Shown: positions 10,996 through 21,799 of the stretch, one piece after another
Position numbering within the stretch: position 1 is the stretch's first letter
Layout of the letters: every line of letters starts with the position of its first letter
Origin: Stenopsyche tienmushanensis
Lineage: Eukaryota > Arthropoda > Insecta > Trichoptera > Stenopsychidae
NCBI GenBank assembly: GCA_008973525.1
Contig: WACJ01000180.1
Coordinates: forward strand, 124,001 to 188,000
DNA length: 64,000 nt
Direction: 5' to 3'
The notes under the pieces: model-generated
Databases searched by the model: none
What the model was told of the DNA's origin: nothing
The model's input: the letters and a program-made list of their open reading frames with translations, nothing else
Program-made: the position numbers and the translations under genes

Positions 10996-12695
10996 GTTCA
11001 CTAGGGACAGCCAAGTTCTATCCTTCATTTTACAAAAATATTTTTCTACTACCGAATTTAAAATATGATCAACTTATTTATCACGTTTACAAACTGCCTA
11101 TAACAATTTTGAAACATACATCTCTACACATTCCGCAGATTTACATATCGAACAAAAACAATATGAAATACAACAAATACGATTTTTCAACTTTTGATCT
11201 TGGCTTACATTTCTACAGAACATTTTTTTGTTGATGAAAACTGAATAACTTAAAAAAAAACTAGCAACCAATTTTTACACTGTGTCAAATCATCATTTTT
11301 AAAAAAAAATTCCGCTTTAATATTCTTAATAATTAATTTGCATTTGTTGTGTTATTTTAAAAATCATTTAAAACGCTCCCACGATAAAAAAAACATCATC
11401 CAATTTGGTATTACACGAATGTAATTTGGTAACTGCCCAATTAAGATTTATCAGCTTGCTATTACGACCGAAAGGTATGGATTTTAATTTTTGTCAAAAA
11501 ATAAAATATTTTCTATTTTGTATGGATGCGGATGGTTGAATAAGATTCATTGGACATTGTTTTTATTTATTTTTACTGTTATTTTGCTCGAAAATGGCGC
11601 ACGCACACCGGTGCCTTTTATCGTACAAAAGCGGGCATTTGCCATTTTTTTTTATTGAGGAAACAAAAAAAAGGCGGCCGACGAACAGTGTGATGAAAAG
11701 CCAACGTCGAGAATCAGGATTAGCTGTGATGGAATCTTTAGGGCTGTTGAATAATCGCCTAACTTAATGGAAAGTAAATGACAGGAAGGTAATTACATTC
11801 CAGCTGGAATAAGTCGATTGAAGTCTCTAGGATAGAACCTTGTATTGTCAGGTCGAAGTAAAAGTAGGATCGACTTCAAAAAAAGTTTCAGCAACTTACA
11901 TACATAGACGAAATCTCATTGTATTGAGAAATTTGTAATTTGGATACATTATCATTTAAAATATCATCACTAGAGAAAAAAACTGACAAAAAATAGGTTT
12001 AATTATTTTTTTTAATTAAATATGATGTATGCGTGTGTATGATTTATATATTTTTGCATTAATGCCATCTATATATTTTAAAAATCATCATAATATTGAT
12101 AAATCTATTATAAATGACATATATGAATTGAACGATTTAATATTATATTGATTTACTAACAAAATTGTTTTTTTATAGTTCCAAATTTTGTCGATAGGTT
12201 TATATTTTATACAAAAAAAAGTAAATGTAAACAAAATATAAATTAAATATATGTATATATTTGGAAACTCAATAAAAAAATCAAATTTAAAAAGTATTAA
12301 AGCAAGTTTATCACTATAAAAATAATCAATATGATCAAAGTTCATATTCCATTCATAATTCATATTTTATTATCCGCATCAGATTTCATATAACAGTGAG
12401 AGAATAACTTAAATTAAGTAAAAATTTGATAAAAATATCGGTTTCACTGGTTAATTTAAAGATTTGAAAGAGTTTCCCTTTTTTTTCTTTTTTTATATAT
12501 TACATTCCCTACGTAAACATTTATGATACCCTCTCGGGTGTATATGTTGGAACTGATGGAACCATGCGGATGGAATCATATGGAAAGCGAATATCTTGGA
12601 TGGCCTCATATGCGCCAATGGGAAATGGCGTGCCACCATTTAAATACATTTTCTAAATTATCATACAAATAAAAAATAAACAAAAAATGTCAAAA
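10996..12695. other. AT-rich intronic stretch, no gene seen
   Basis: No supported ORF. A 91-codon minus frame at 12088-12363 is low-complexity (Ile/Phe/Tyr/Asn-rich) and typical of AT-rich chance frames. A compositionally distinct part at 11580-11820 contains CGCACGCACACCGGTGCC and may be conserved non-coding sequence, but nothing specific is recognised. Confidence 0.5.
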
Positions 12696-12768
12696 TGTTT
12701 CCGCCCGGGATCGAACCGGGGGCCTTCTGCGTGTTAGGCAGATGTGATAACCGCTACACCACGGAAAC
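12696..12768 (-). tRNA. tRNA-Val (AAC), copy 1
   Basis: Read on the minus strand, a 73-nt cloverleaf starts GTTTCCGTGGTGTAGCGG and ends GGGCGGAAAC plus discriminator A. The anticodon loop CTAACAC carries AAC (12735-12733). The B-box region reads GGTTCGATCCC. TTTTG follows the discriminator directly, giving a Pol III terminator. Sequence identical to the copies at 13057, 25838, 42806 and 47517. Confidence 0.97.
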
Positions 12769-13056
12769 TACAAACGTTCGATGACATTTTAACAAACTAA
12801 ATCAAAATTTTATTATAAGTAATTTATTAAATTTTAATTGAAAAACAAATTAAATATAAATGTATTTTTATTTTTGCAATATTCTTGGTGTATGAACAAT
12901 GCATAAATGCTCAATATGAACATATATTGATGATTTGTTCAATAAGTTTTTTTTTAATTTTATAAAAAATATTTTTAAAAAACAATACGATTTTATCAAC
13001 TCTAATCAAAATTCAACTTAAATAAATAAATAAAAATATTTAAAAAAAAAACAAAA

Positions 13057-13129
13057 TGTTTCCGCCCGGGATCGAACCGGGGGCCTTCTGCGTGTTAGGC
13101 AGATGTGATAACCGCTACACCACGGAAAC
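13057..13129 (-). tRNA. tRNA-Val (AAC), copy 2
   Basis: Identical over 73 nt to the copy 361 bp away, same orientation. The trailer on the minus strand is TTTTG followed by a run of ten T, a strong Pol III terminator. Similar A-rich downstream flanks suggest a local duplication. Confidence 0.97.
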
Positions 13130-13745
13130 GACGATCTACGATTGCAAAATATATGTTCATATATATAAAGGATATATTGATGTTATATTTATAGTAGTCT
13201 AAGTTATAGTTATCTATCATTGGTATGTACCATAAGTTCATCATTATACACTCGCAGGATAATAACAGAATTGCAAATTATGAAATTTTACTAAAACAAT
13301 AAATTATTACTATTTTTGATATAAGTAGGAATCACTGTATGTCTGTTTGTTAACTATAACTACATAATAACATAAAATTTAACTGTCTCTTTGCTCCAAA
13401 GAATTTTGTTGGAATAAAGAGACGGTGTAAATTTAGAAGCATTTGTTATGAACTCGCCATCCTGAATTCCCAGTAGAGTTCAATAAGCCACAGATTGAAA
13501 TATTATTCCTATCTATATCTGTATTTTTATGAACGATATTTGATCTATTTTAATGTGTCTGGTTGCTTATGTTCAATAGCAACTACAATGCATATCGACC
13601 TGATGACAAGTCACCGACCGTACTATTAACTTTGAACTTTTCCATTTAAAGCTTTGAATCTACTATGATATACAAATAGTCGGGGCCTGGGCGTTACAAA
13701 AAGCATTATTTTCCACTCACTCGCCAAGTTAACATCATTTCTTAC
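13130..13745. other. AT-rich stretch, no gene seen
   Basis: No ORF, RNA gene or repeat boundary was recognised. Confidence 0.5.
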
Positions 13746-13755
13746 ATCCTCTCAG

Positions 13756-13960
13756 AGCCGAAGCTAGGGTATGATGCACCCGTGGCAAGAATTTAACCTT
13801 TTCGACGCCCGAAAATATGATAAAATAATCATTAATATTTTGACATTATTTTATTGCAACTTTGCTACGTTACATTGTGTGCTAATTTTATTTTTTAATA
13901 AAACAAAATGGTGACCCAAAAAAAGTAATTTGTTTTCGCGAAATCATTAGGTATATCTAA
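13756..13960 (+). repeat. hAT-like family member (CAGAGCCGAAGCTAGGG)
   Basis: The head CAGAGCCGAAGCTAGGG followed by ACCCGTGGCAAGAAT matches the element head at 8239. The rest is AT-rich and ends unclearly in a stretch of AAAACAAAATGGTG. No second terminal repeat was found. Confidence 0.45.
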
Positions 13961-14074
13961 TCAACAATATTACATTGAGAGACCTCCCAAAAATTCAGCC
14001 AGATCGATCAAAAACTTTTTAAGCCCCAACTAGTTCATCATTCTATATTTAAAAAAATGAAATGGAAAGAAGAT

Positions 14075-14230
14075 GTTGTGTCCCAACGATTCCGACACAC
14101 AGGATATGCGTGCATGCTTCTCACATGGACAGCTGTATGTGGGGGCTCATGCCCTTATCGTTTATTATCAAACGGTACGCACCACATGGTAAATTCGTAT
14201 GGACAAAAATGAGGCGGGGGCAAGGGGCGT
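14075..14230 (+). pseudogene. Helitron helicase C-terminal remnant
   Basis: In one frame around 14107-14160 the translation is ACFSHGQLYVGAHAL. This corresponds to the CFSHGQLYVACSR block near the C-terminus of the helicase domain in Helitron and related Pif1-type proteins. The following GC-rich tract (GGGGCAAGGGGCGTAG, then CCCCGG) resembles the sequence that often follows Helitron ORFs. The rest of the Rep/helicase is absent, and there is no clear CTRR end with hairpin. Confidence 0.55.
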
Positions 14231-14584
14231 AGTCCCCGGTGGTGTTGGTGCTGACGAAGCAATGTAAGGAGACGGTGCAACGAGCACCGAGGTACTTTCT
14301 TTCGGGTGTCCGAAGAAGACTAATTTGGTCGACACTTTTTGTGCGCCTCGCCTGGAACACTGATTATCCGTGAAATTGGATCACCGTAAAAGTGGAGTTA
14401 AAGCATCGCTAACCAATTATTATTTCAAATTGTGTAGAATCAATGACATCGATTATCTGTTCAGTGACGTTATCTACCTCGAGTCAATTTTCAGAGTAAT
14501 TAGAAGTACTTGTTTTCAGTACGCGCTTAGTAATTATTTGAAAAATAACGCAATAGTAAAATTACACGGCATATTATATGTATG

Positions 14585-14845
14585 TGTAGGCTGAAGGACT
14601 AGGATCCAAAAGCATGCGCGCGCTCACTCTCGCTCGAAGACCGACTGTCTCCCTCTGTCCACCGTATTGCGCAAGCATCCTTCATTTTTTCGACCCCGCG
14701 ACCCCACTTCACTTCACCAGACCAATATGCGCCAACATGGTGCATTCATTAAACTTTTTGCAAAACAATTTCCGCACATAAACAATAGTTCTGCTAAAAC
14801 CTTCTTGGATACATGCCCAATAACTCTTCAAAGATTCATCGCAAT
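14585..14845 (+). repeat. Unclassified repeat R3, copy 1
   Basis: Shares with 27335-27552 and 43683-43900 the blocks GCTCGAAGA, GACTGTCTCCCTCT, AATATGCGCCAACA and, with the 27-kb copy, CCTTCTTGGATACATGCCC. The small ORF 14667-14852 follows the repeat and is not supported as a gene. The class is unknown; the conserved right edge (CCCAATAACT) may be an element end. Confidence 0.6.
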
Positions 14846-16091
14846 CGGATGAATAATATAGGAATTCATTTTTATGTATATAAATTTAGCAAATGTTCTC
14901 CAAAGGCATGTAAAATGAAAGCACCATGTGTTATTTTTGTCTAGTTTCTATCTACTTAAATTTAGCTTAGTTGCAATCAAGTCTAGACGATTAGGAATAT
15001 AAAATCATCTCATCTTACCCCCTGGATGCATTTCATTCTCCCTGTCTGGAGCAATAAATTAGCATGCATCTTTACTAGTGTATAACAGTATAACTAAATT
15101 TGATCCATTTAAATCCTCTCTTATGATATTTTTACAGTTTTAAATTTAATTTAATTTCAAAACCAAAAAAATAACATTTCAAAGTTCTAATATTAACATA
15201 TTCCAGTCCGCTATATTTTGCATAAAGTGTCGTCTGGTGTCCGCGCACTTTTATAGCCACAAGTGTTTAATATTATTAAATCTATGCTAATTTAATTGCA
15301 GTGCGAACAAGACAAGCTTCATCCGGTACAATAAAATTTTATTGCACACTTAGGCTTAAAAAGCTCAGAGCCAACGAAAAATTGCCAAAGTGCCACAAGT
15401 GGCCCGAAGGGCGCCACTATAAAACCTGCGACCATGGCTCGTTATTCCCAGTACATTAGGCATCATGGGCCACTTTGTAGTCATCAATGTTTGACATACT
15501 TCGAACGAAATGTGGTCCATTCGTATTTCTTCTTGTTCAAACACAACTGATCAAAGATATATTTTATCAGTAGCTATGCGCATTGAATAGTTTCATACTT
15601 CAAGCGATAAGCACGCTCGACACGTCCGACATCAATCATTCATAATTGATCGTAAAACTACCATTAGATTACGAATTTCTCTCACTGGAGACGCTCTTAA
15701 TGGTTTTTGCACGTTATTGGCGAATTTTTAACAACTTTTTAAAGTTTAATTTATAATATGGGCCGGCGTAAGTGTGAACATTAAAATTGTAGAACAGGAT
15801 GATTTATTGCTGACTCCATTAGGATGTAAATATAACTCAGCACCTTTGAGAAGAATCGGGCCAAGATTAATATTTTAAAATCGCGTGAAATGCACGCTCA
15901 CTCCATTAGGCCGAGTTAAAATAAGTGACGCTAAGCGTTATATTATCTTTTGTCTGTCATGATTGCCGGATGATAACTTTGTTTATAACTCTTCTTATAT
16001 GTATACTTTGATGCATACTTTAAGGTTTTATATAATTATTTATTTTATATCACAAGCAAATATCACATACGAGGGTAGTCCCAGAAGTACC
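14846..16091. other. No gene seen; partly GC-richer
   Basis: No supported ORF. A less AT-rich block at about 15240-15470 contains GTGGCCCGAAGGGCGCC, with no recognised frame. Near 16066 a sequence GAGGGTAGTCCCAGAAGTAC resembles a mariner-type terminal repeat, but no partner was found. Confidence 0.4.
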
Positions 16092-16324
16092 AGAAGGCTA
16101 CTAAATCGAAACATTCCCACCGAAATCTGGACGCTTGGAAACAGTAGCGTAACTACTAATGGGCGAGCTCAGGTGACGCCTAAGGGCAGTGACTATCTAA
16201 TCTATGTATACAGTACATATATGTTTTTCAAATTGTTATATTAACCTTTCTCTACCGGTGATGTATTTACTACACCTCGATTCTGATAATGGGAATATCG
16301 ATATGAAATATAATAGATAAGGGA
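16092..16324 (+). mobile_element. TAGGG-end MITE family, internal fragment
   Basis: Matches internal parts of the full copy at 21018-21799: GGCTACTAAATCGA, ATCTGGACGCTTGG, then CTACCGGTGATGTATTTACT and ATATCGATATGAAATATA. Both terminal repeats are missing and the fragment runs directly into the 56-bp minisatellite. Confidence 0.7.
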
Positions 16325-16740
16325 TTTACGTTCGTGATTTTGATCCTAAAAGTGACCATTTCCCGAAAGAAATCCATTATTTTACGTCCATGATTTTGAT
16401 CCTAAAAGTGACCCTTTCCCGAAAGAAATCCATTTTTTTACGTCCACGATTTTGATCCTAAAAGTGACCCTTTCCCGAAAGAAATCCATTTTTTTACGTC
16501 CACGATTTTGATCCTAAAAGTGACCCTTTCCCGAAAGAAATCCATTTTTTTACGTCCATGATTTTGATCCTAAAAGTGACCCTTTCCCGAAAGAAATCCA
16601 TTATTTTACGTCCATGATTTTGATCCTAAAAGTGACCCTTTCCCGAAAGAAATCCATTATTTTACGTCCATGATTTTGATCCTAAAAGTGACCCTTTCCC
16701 GAAAGAAATCCATTATTTTACGTCCATGATTTTGATCCTA
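16325..16740 (+). repeat. 56-bp minisatellite, about 7.4 units
   Basis: The motif TGATCCTAAAAGTGACC recurs at 16341, 16397, 16453, 16509, 16565, 16621, 16677 and (start only) 16733, exactly 56 bp apart. Units differ at one or two bases (TTATTTTACG versus TTTTTTTACG; CCATG versus CCACG). The first unit is the most diverged. The array stops inside the eighth unit, where LINE sequence begins. Confidence 0.95.
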
Positions 16741-18550
16741 ATCCGGATTGCACCCCCCCCCCCCCTGGCAATTAAATTACTCCCGGCCACTGGTTTATCT
16801 ACTCTCCTTAGAATCTATAACTCCTGCCTCCGTTTCAATTATTTTCCTTCCCAATGGAAGACTGCAAATTCTATTTTCATTCGCAAACCCCATTCCAGTG
16901 GCTCCGACCCCACATCATATCGTCCTAGTAGCCTAATTCCCATCCTAGGTAAACTTCTCGAGGCCTTAATTCTTTCATGACTTGAGGCGGAAAACAAAGT
17001 TCTCAACGTCCTTCCTCCGGGGCAATTCGAATTTCGAAGAGCCCACTCCTCAGTCTATCAACTCCTTCGTGTCACGGAGTTTATCCACGAGGGCTTTGAG
17101 ATGAAGAGGTTTACGGGTATCGTTTTCCTCGACGTTGCCAAGGCCTTTGATAAGGTCTGGTACGAAGGGCTAATTTTTAAACTTATTTCCTTGAGTTTCA
17201 AGGACTCTACCATCCATATTATTTACAGCTACCTTTCTGATCGATCCTTCCGAGCCAAAGTCTCCAACACCATTTCCGATCCTCGACCCATATCTGCTGG
17301 TGTCCCCCAAGGCTCCATTCTTGCTCCCCTTCTATTCTCTCTATACACTAGCAATATTCCAAAATCAATTCACCCTCTTGACTCGATCGCTCTCTATGCA
17401 GATGATACCACCATAATGTCACAGTCTCTGAGCACAGCCATCATTGGTAGGCGTATACAAAAACAATTAAATTCACTCAATGAGTGGAATACCAAATGGC
17501 GTATCTCTGTAAACGCGAAAAAAAGCGCTGCAATAATGTTCTCAAGAGAGCGATCAAGAAAAAAACTTCCTCCTCTTCCAAAACTCACTCTCCCATCCGG
17601 TACCATCCCTTGGGTGAGGCAAACCAGATATCTGGGGTTAATCTTCGACTCTCGCCTCACCTGGCATCCTCACATAGACCAAACTAACAAAAAAGCGCGC
17701 GGTGCCTTGGCCTCCCTTTATCCCATCCTAAATATTAAAAGTAAACTCTCCTATAACAACAAATTGCTAATTTATAAATCCTTAATCCGCCCGATCATGA
17801 CTTATGCCTCCCTGTTTGGGGATATCAACAGAAAAACAACCCCAAACTACAAACTACTCAAAACATCGCAATTCGCAAAGCGTTTGGGGCACCTTGGTAT
17901 CTCCGAAACACCCAATTCCACTTTGAAGCTGACATTCCCCTTCTAAAAGACCACATTGTCAAACTCTCCTCTAACTTTTTTAATTCCCTTTCTCTAGTTC
18001 AAAATCCAATCATCAAATCCCTCTCCTCATACTCGAGCAGCTGGATAATGAGACCCAGAGCCGTACTTAGTGTAATTTCAACAAAAAAATCAGACCGTAC
18101 CGTTACCCCAAAAAGGGTATCGGATGACCGCTCACTGTTCCCTTTCAACCGAAGCACCGACGGTTTATCATCCCCCTTCTCTCGGTGCATTCTTTATTTG
18201 TTCACTCGTTGTATAAACTGTGTATAAAAAATAAAAAAACTTCAAATCACGCGTATAATTATATAACCTGTTTTGTACAGAATAGCATAGTTTAGTTTAG
18301 TCTAGACTTATTGTTTATTTTTTAAATTCTCTATGTGTTTTAAATTTTCTAGGTGTTTTAAATTTTCTGTGTTTTAAATTTTCTATGTGTTTTAAATTTT
18401 CTATGTGTTTTAAATTTCTATGTATTAGTATAATTCAAACATCAAATCAATGTATAACGCTAAACAAATTGCTCGCCACATAAGGCATAATTATAAAATC
18501 AAGAAGGCGTTGGTCCAGGACCAGGACCTTCAACCATCACAAAATCCAAT
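16741..18550 (+). mobile_element. 5'-truncated Jockey-type non-LTR retrotransposon
   Basis: A reverse-transcriptase region with the C-terminal domain and a 3' untranslated tail ending near AATCCAATAAAAATCACATC. The 5' end is missing and joins the minisatellite at 16741 through a run of about 14 C. The tail holds an 18-bp-type short tandem repeat (TTTTCTATGTGTTTTAAA, about five units, 18322-18424). It lies on the strand opposite to the receptor gene, within its intron. Confidence 0.9.
16760..18226 (+). pseudogene. Jockey-type reverse transcriptase, broken
   Basis: Copies element RNA at a nicked target in active relatives. Visible RT blocks in order: the YRPSSLIPILGKLLEALI region (16920-16975), FLDVAKAFDKVW with the first catalytic Asp, AGVPQGSILAPLLFSLY, and LYADDTTIM, the intact YADD motif at 17394-17408. 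A TGA at 16978 sits where an Arg codon is expected. Near 17880 the frame shifts, after which APWYLRNTQFHFEADIP follows in another frame. This region is usual for Jockey elements before the C-terminus. No endonuclease domain remains. Two lesions in an otherwise well-preserved frame suggest moderate age. Confidence 0.9.
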
Positions 18551-18812
18551 AAAAATCACATCAAAGTATTATTGTTTATAAATATTTATCTGTAGCGACG
18601 GAAATAAATAATTTGTCGGTAAATCGGGAATTTCGTGAGTGTCCGCGAGTTAGTCCGTGTCTCAGCAGAAAAGAATTTTATCAGTCGCATTGATGACAAA
18701 ATGTCTCACAAAATCTATTTTTAAATTGTATATTTATCTTTTCTTAAGTAAATAAAATTATTTCACTTTTAATTTATTTTTAATATTAAACAAATAGACT
18801 TATTAGTAATTT
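18551..18812 (+). mobile_element. TAGGG-end MITE family, right-half fragment
   Basis: Contains TCTGTAGCGACGGAAATA, TTGTCGGTAAATCGGG, TGTCTCAGCAGA and CTTATTAGTAATTTTT in the same order as the copies at 21018-21799 (inverted) and 50991-51690. It starts exactly at the LINE 3' end and is cut at 18812, where mariner transposase sequence begins. Confidence 0.75.
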
Positions 18813-19045
18813 TTTGATTGAAATTGCGAGTATTAGCAGATATGGTAAACATTTCAAAAAGTAATTTACATTGCATATTGACTGCAAATTTGAACATGAG
18901 AAAGCAATGCACAAGATGGGTGCCGCTTTTGCTCACAATTGAGCAAAAAAAAAAATATCGTGAGGATGTTTCAATCGATTATTTGGCAATTTTTCACAGC
19001 AATAAAGCCGAATTTTTACGTCGATTCATAGTCATAAATTGAGCA
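18813..19045 (+). pseudogene. Mariner transposase fragment (linker region)
   Basis: Translation gives KLRVLADMVNISKS, then NLNMRKQCTRWVP and LLTIEQKKKYREDVS, ending NKAEFLRRFIV. This is the segment between the second HTH and the first catalytic Asp in mariner transposases. The catalytic domain is absent and the frame stops just where DETW would be expected. Its left edge abuts a MITE fragment, as another mariner fragment does at 61907. Confidence 0.75.
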
Positions 19046-19102
19046 GTCTGTCTTAAAAAGTAGGCTCTGGAACGATTAATAAACAAAGCCACCTGTTTAA
19101 GT

Positions 19103-19336
19103 AACCGGCTCTATCGAGCCGGTTCAATTAATTAGGGGGAAAGGGGGGGATTTAGACATAAAAGAACATCGTATATTAAATTATCATCCATATTACAGCT
19201 CATAAATGTGATTATACGGTGACAATATACGAAAGGAACATATTCCTGTACAATTCGGGATGTAAGATCTTTTTATATGTGATATGTTATATTTTTCATT
19301 CATATTAACCCCTCATTTCCCCCCCTATATTAGCAG
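19103..19336. repeat. Candidate G-rich-ended MITE with adjacent hairpin
   Basis: At 19103-19124 a perfect 9-bp stem (AACCGGCTC/GAGCCGGTT) with a 4-nt loop is visible. From about 19132 a TTAGGGGGAAAGGGGGG sequence is mirrored at about 19312-19333 by CCCCTCATTTCCCCCC. This gives imperfect inverted ends around a 200-bp AT-rich core without ORF. No second copy was seen in the window. Confidence 0.35.
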
Positions 19337-19953
19337 TGTCATAAACTAAAATCTTATCGGAAATATGACATCTCAATTTTCTTCGATTTGTAATAAATTT
19401 ATCTTAGCCATGACCATAAAATGAATCGTTCACATTTTGAAGTTGTTTATTCACGTCTAGAGCTTTTGAAAGTTGTGCGAATGTTCTGCATGGATTATTT
19501 GTTAGAACGCCGTCAGGGATGAGCTTGAAATATTTGACAAAGGTTATTTGTCGTCGAAAGCTATGTATATATATAAAAAAGGAAGGTTGCTTTATATTTA
19601 CACTGTCCTTATTCTTCTTTAAAAAATAAACACATTTTTTCACATCGGGCCACACTTCAATCCCTATTGGATGTTGCCTATAATAGATGCTCCTATTGTC
19701 GGAAGTATTTCAATCAAAATGAAATGGTTGTTCAACAATACAGCAAAAGGCTTAACGGATATAATGTTACATTTGTATAGGATTAAAAAAATAGCCATCG
19801 ATCGATTGAATATAGAATATCAAAGTATTCTTGCAATTAAATCTGTATGAGTTTTGCTTTTATTTTGATCGATTGGAATTATAAATTATGCTGTTTGTAT
19901 AATAATATGATCAGCTAAATTCTTAGATAACAATTTATAAATATAAAACTTAC
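19337..19953. other. Intronic sequence, no gene seen
   Basis: Lies just downstream of the second receptor coding exon on the minus strand. The minus ORF 19404-19655 shows no domain and is not preceded by a splice acceptor that would continue the receptor. Confidence 0.5.
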
Positions 19954-20173
19954 TTGAAGCTTTCTCAGAGGGTTGACGATGGCACAGTAGCGCTCTGCAG
20001 AAAGGGCCGTTAATGTAAAAACGGAAACCCCTATGGATACGTCCTTAGCGCATTCTGACAATCTACAAAGAGCACCACCCCATGGCCACGATTCCAGTGT
20101 ATAAATCATGGATGCAAAGGGAACACTCGTCACAATCACCAATAGGTCAGCCAACGCCAAAGAGAAGATGTAC
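19954..20173 (-). CDS. CCHa1-R: CCHamide-1 receptor-like GPCR, second coding exon (TM2-TM3)
   Basis: Class A neuropeptide receptor of the insect CCHamide/bombesin-receptor group, acting at the plasma membrane. The exon follows an acceptor (TTCCAG, at 20174-20175) and ends at a donor (GTAAGT from 19953). It supplies the last base of Thr88 and codons 89-161. Visible are LALADLLVIV (TM2, Asp97 at the conserved sodium-site position), WPWG (117-120, first extracellular loop), Cys124 (disulphide position before TM3), and the TM3 end TALSAERYCAIVNPL with ERY in place of DRY. The phase matches the exon at 54522 exactly (AC + G). The following exon (TM4 on) should start in phase 0 but is not found in 1-19947, so the gene is incomplete here. 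The paralogue CCHa2-R is the alternative. Confidence 0.9.
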
Positions 20174-20389
20174 CTGGAACAAATAAAGCATATGTTTACA
20201 TTCTACAGAAACAAGAGCTTTAATCTAAATAGATAGAGCTAAACAAGCATACAACCGTTTGAAGTGCAATCAGAATTATTTCAGCATTACAATGCGAAAT
20301 GATGTATTCCGCTTTCGAAACATTAACACATATTTTGCGGTAAACTTGAATCTCAGTCTTTGGCTCGCCATTCGCTTTATGAAGAAGAG

Positions 20390-20525
20390 TCTAACGAACG
20401 AGAGATCCGTAGTTTTCAAGCAAAATTTGGTCACATTTGCACACAAATGCTGTTAATGTGATTGTTAAGCGATACTAATCAATGTTGAATGATTTTTTAT
20501 GTCAATATTTCCAGCAAGACAACTC
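20390..20525 (+). mobile_element. Internally deleted relative of the DDE transposon at 7925
   Basis: Begins TAACGAACGAGAGATCCG like 7925 (AACGAACGAGAGATTCG). It then jumps to CATTTGCACACAAATGCTGTTA, matching 8110-8135, and to ATATTTCCAGCAAGACA, matching 8210-8226. The intervening transposase sequence has been lost. No terminal repeats were recognised. Confidence 0.6.
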
Positions 20526-21017
20526 GAGAAAATATTACAAAAATAAATATCTTGGCGTCACATTTGAATTACCCTATACATATGATCTTTTTGCAAAAGG
20601 GTAGTATTTTTTTCGCTTTTATTCTTCAATAAAAAACCATTTTTTTATCTTATAGTTTTTAACACGTCTCGTGCCGAGAATATTTTTAAAAAAATTACCC
20701 ATTGTGGCATCATATATTTTTTTTGTAAGCACTCAAACCTCTTTTTGTGCGTTTTCGAAGTTATGCGGTTTTTTAAAGCAATTTTTATGTTTTTAAATTC
20801 CATAAAGAGTGCGCATGGAGATACTTTTGGATAAAATAGAAAATAAATCATCAATACTAACTTTTTCTGATATAGATTTTTGAAAAAATTGATTTCGTTT
20901 ATTTTGCATTTTTCCAATGTTTTGACTTTCAAAAATATATTCCCTAAAGGAATTTCTAAAATCTCTACTACTTACGAAGCTACAGCTATTTTAGTGACGC
21001 GGCAACATAGCCGCTCC
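20526..21017. other. Intronic stretch with one end of the TTTTTGTGCG MITE
   Basis: At about 20728-20790 the sequence GCACTCAAACCTCTTTTT followed by GTGCG and GAAGTTATGCGG is the left end of the MITE family at 24393; the right end is missing. The 95-codon minus frame 20645-20932 spans this and is not a gene. Confidence 0.5.
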
Positions 21018-21799
21018 TAGGGAAACCAATCCCGAGCCAAAATTTCGGGATCAGTATCGGGATCCCAGGATTGGGATTTTCAATATTTTAAGAAATTATA
21101 TTGTTAAATTTGATCAAAAATTACTAATAAGTCCATTTGTTCAATATAAAAAATCACTTGAAGGCCAAATAATTTTATTTGTTTAAGAAAAGATAAAAAT
21201 ACAATTCAAAAATAGCTAAATAAAACACTAAAAAAATCAAATATTATTTTGAAAATATGCCCGAGGTATCGTCATCAGATAATTAAATCCTAGTTCGAGT
21301 TGATGACCGCGTGAGCCCTCATTTTCGTATAACACCATCAATGTGACTGATAAAATTCCTTTCTGCTGAGACACGGACTAAAACTCGCAAAATTCCCGAT
21401 TTCCCGACAAATTATTTATTTCCGTCGCTGCAGATGAATACTTATATACTATAATACTTTGATATGATTCGTAATTATATTACGGAGGAACACAAGAATT
21501 CTGAGCCTCGTATCTATTATGTTTCATATCGATATTCCCAATATTAGAGTCGAGGTGTAGTAAATACATCACCGGTAGATTTGACAGTTACCGCCCCTAG
21601 GCGTCGACTAAGCTTGCGAATTAATTGGTACGCCAATGTTTTGCAATTGTCCAGATTTCGTCGGGAATGTCTCGATTTAGTAGTTGGTGAGGTGTACGAT
21701 TTTTGTTAGATAAAAATTTCAATCCCGAAATTTTCGGGACTACGTTTTCTAATTCCGGGATTCTTAAATACCTAAATCTGTCCGGGATTGGATTCCCTA
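21018..21799 (-). mobile_element. TAGGG-end MITE, complete copy with target duplication
   Basis: The left end TAGGGAAACCAATCCCG and the right end, reverse-complemented, TAGGGAATCCAATCCCG form inverted repeats differing at one base. The 8-bp flanks are GCCGCTCC (left) and ACCGCTCC (right), 7 of 8 identical. A TAGGG-type end and an 8-bp duplication fit the hAT superfamily. Subterminal regions hold further short GGGATT/AATCCC repeats. No transposase frame is present, so the 782-bp element is non-autonomous. Fragments of the family lie at 16092, 18551, 50991 and 61907. Confidence 0.85.

Noticed and set aside
12088..12363. 91-codon minus ORF
   Set aside because: Low-complexity Asn/Ile/Phe/Tyr composition in very AT-rich DNA, with no motif.
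1..19947. Further receptor exons (TM4-TM7) to the left of 19954
   Set aside because: No minus-strand frame in this part shows the expected membrane segments or the CWxP and NPxxY motifs. They are most likely outside the window, though a very short exon could be missed.
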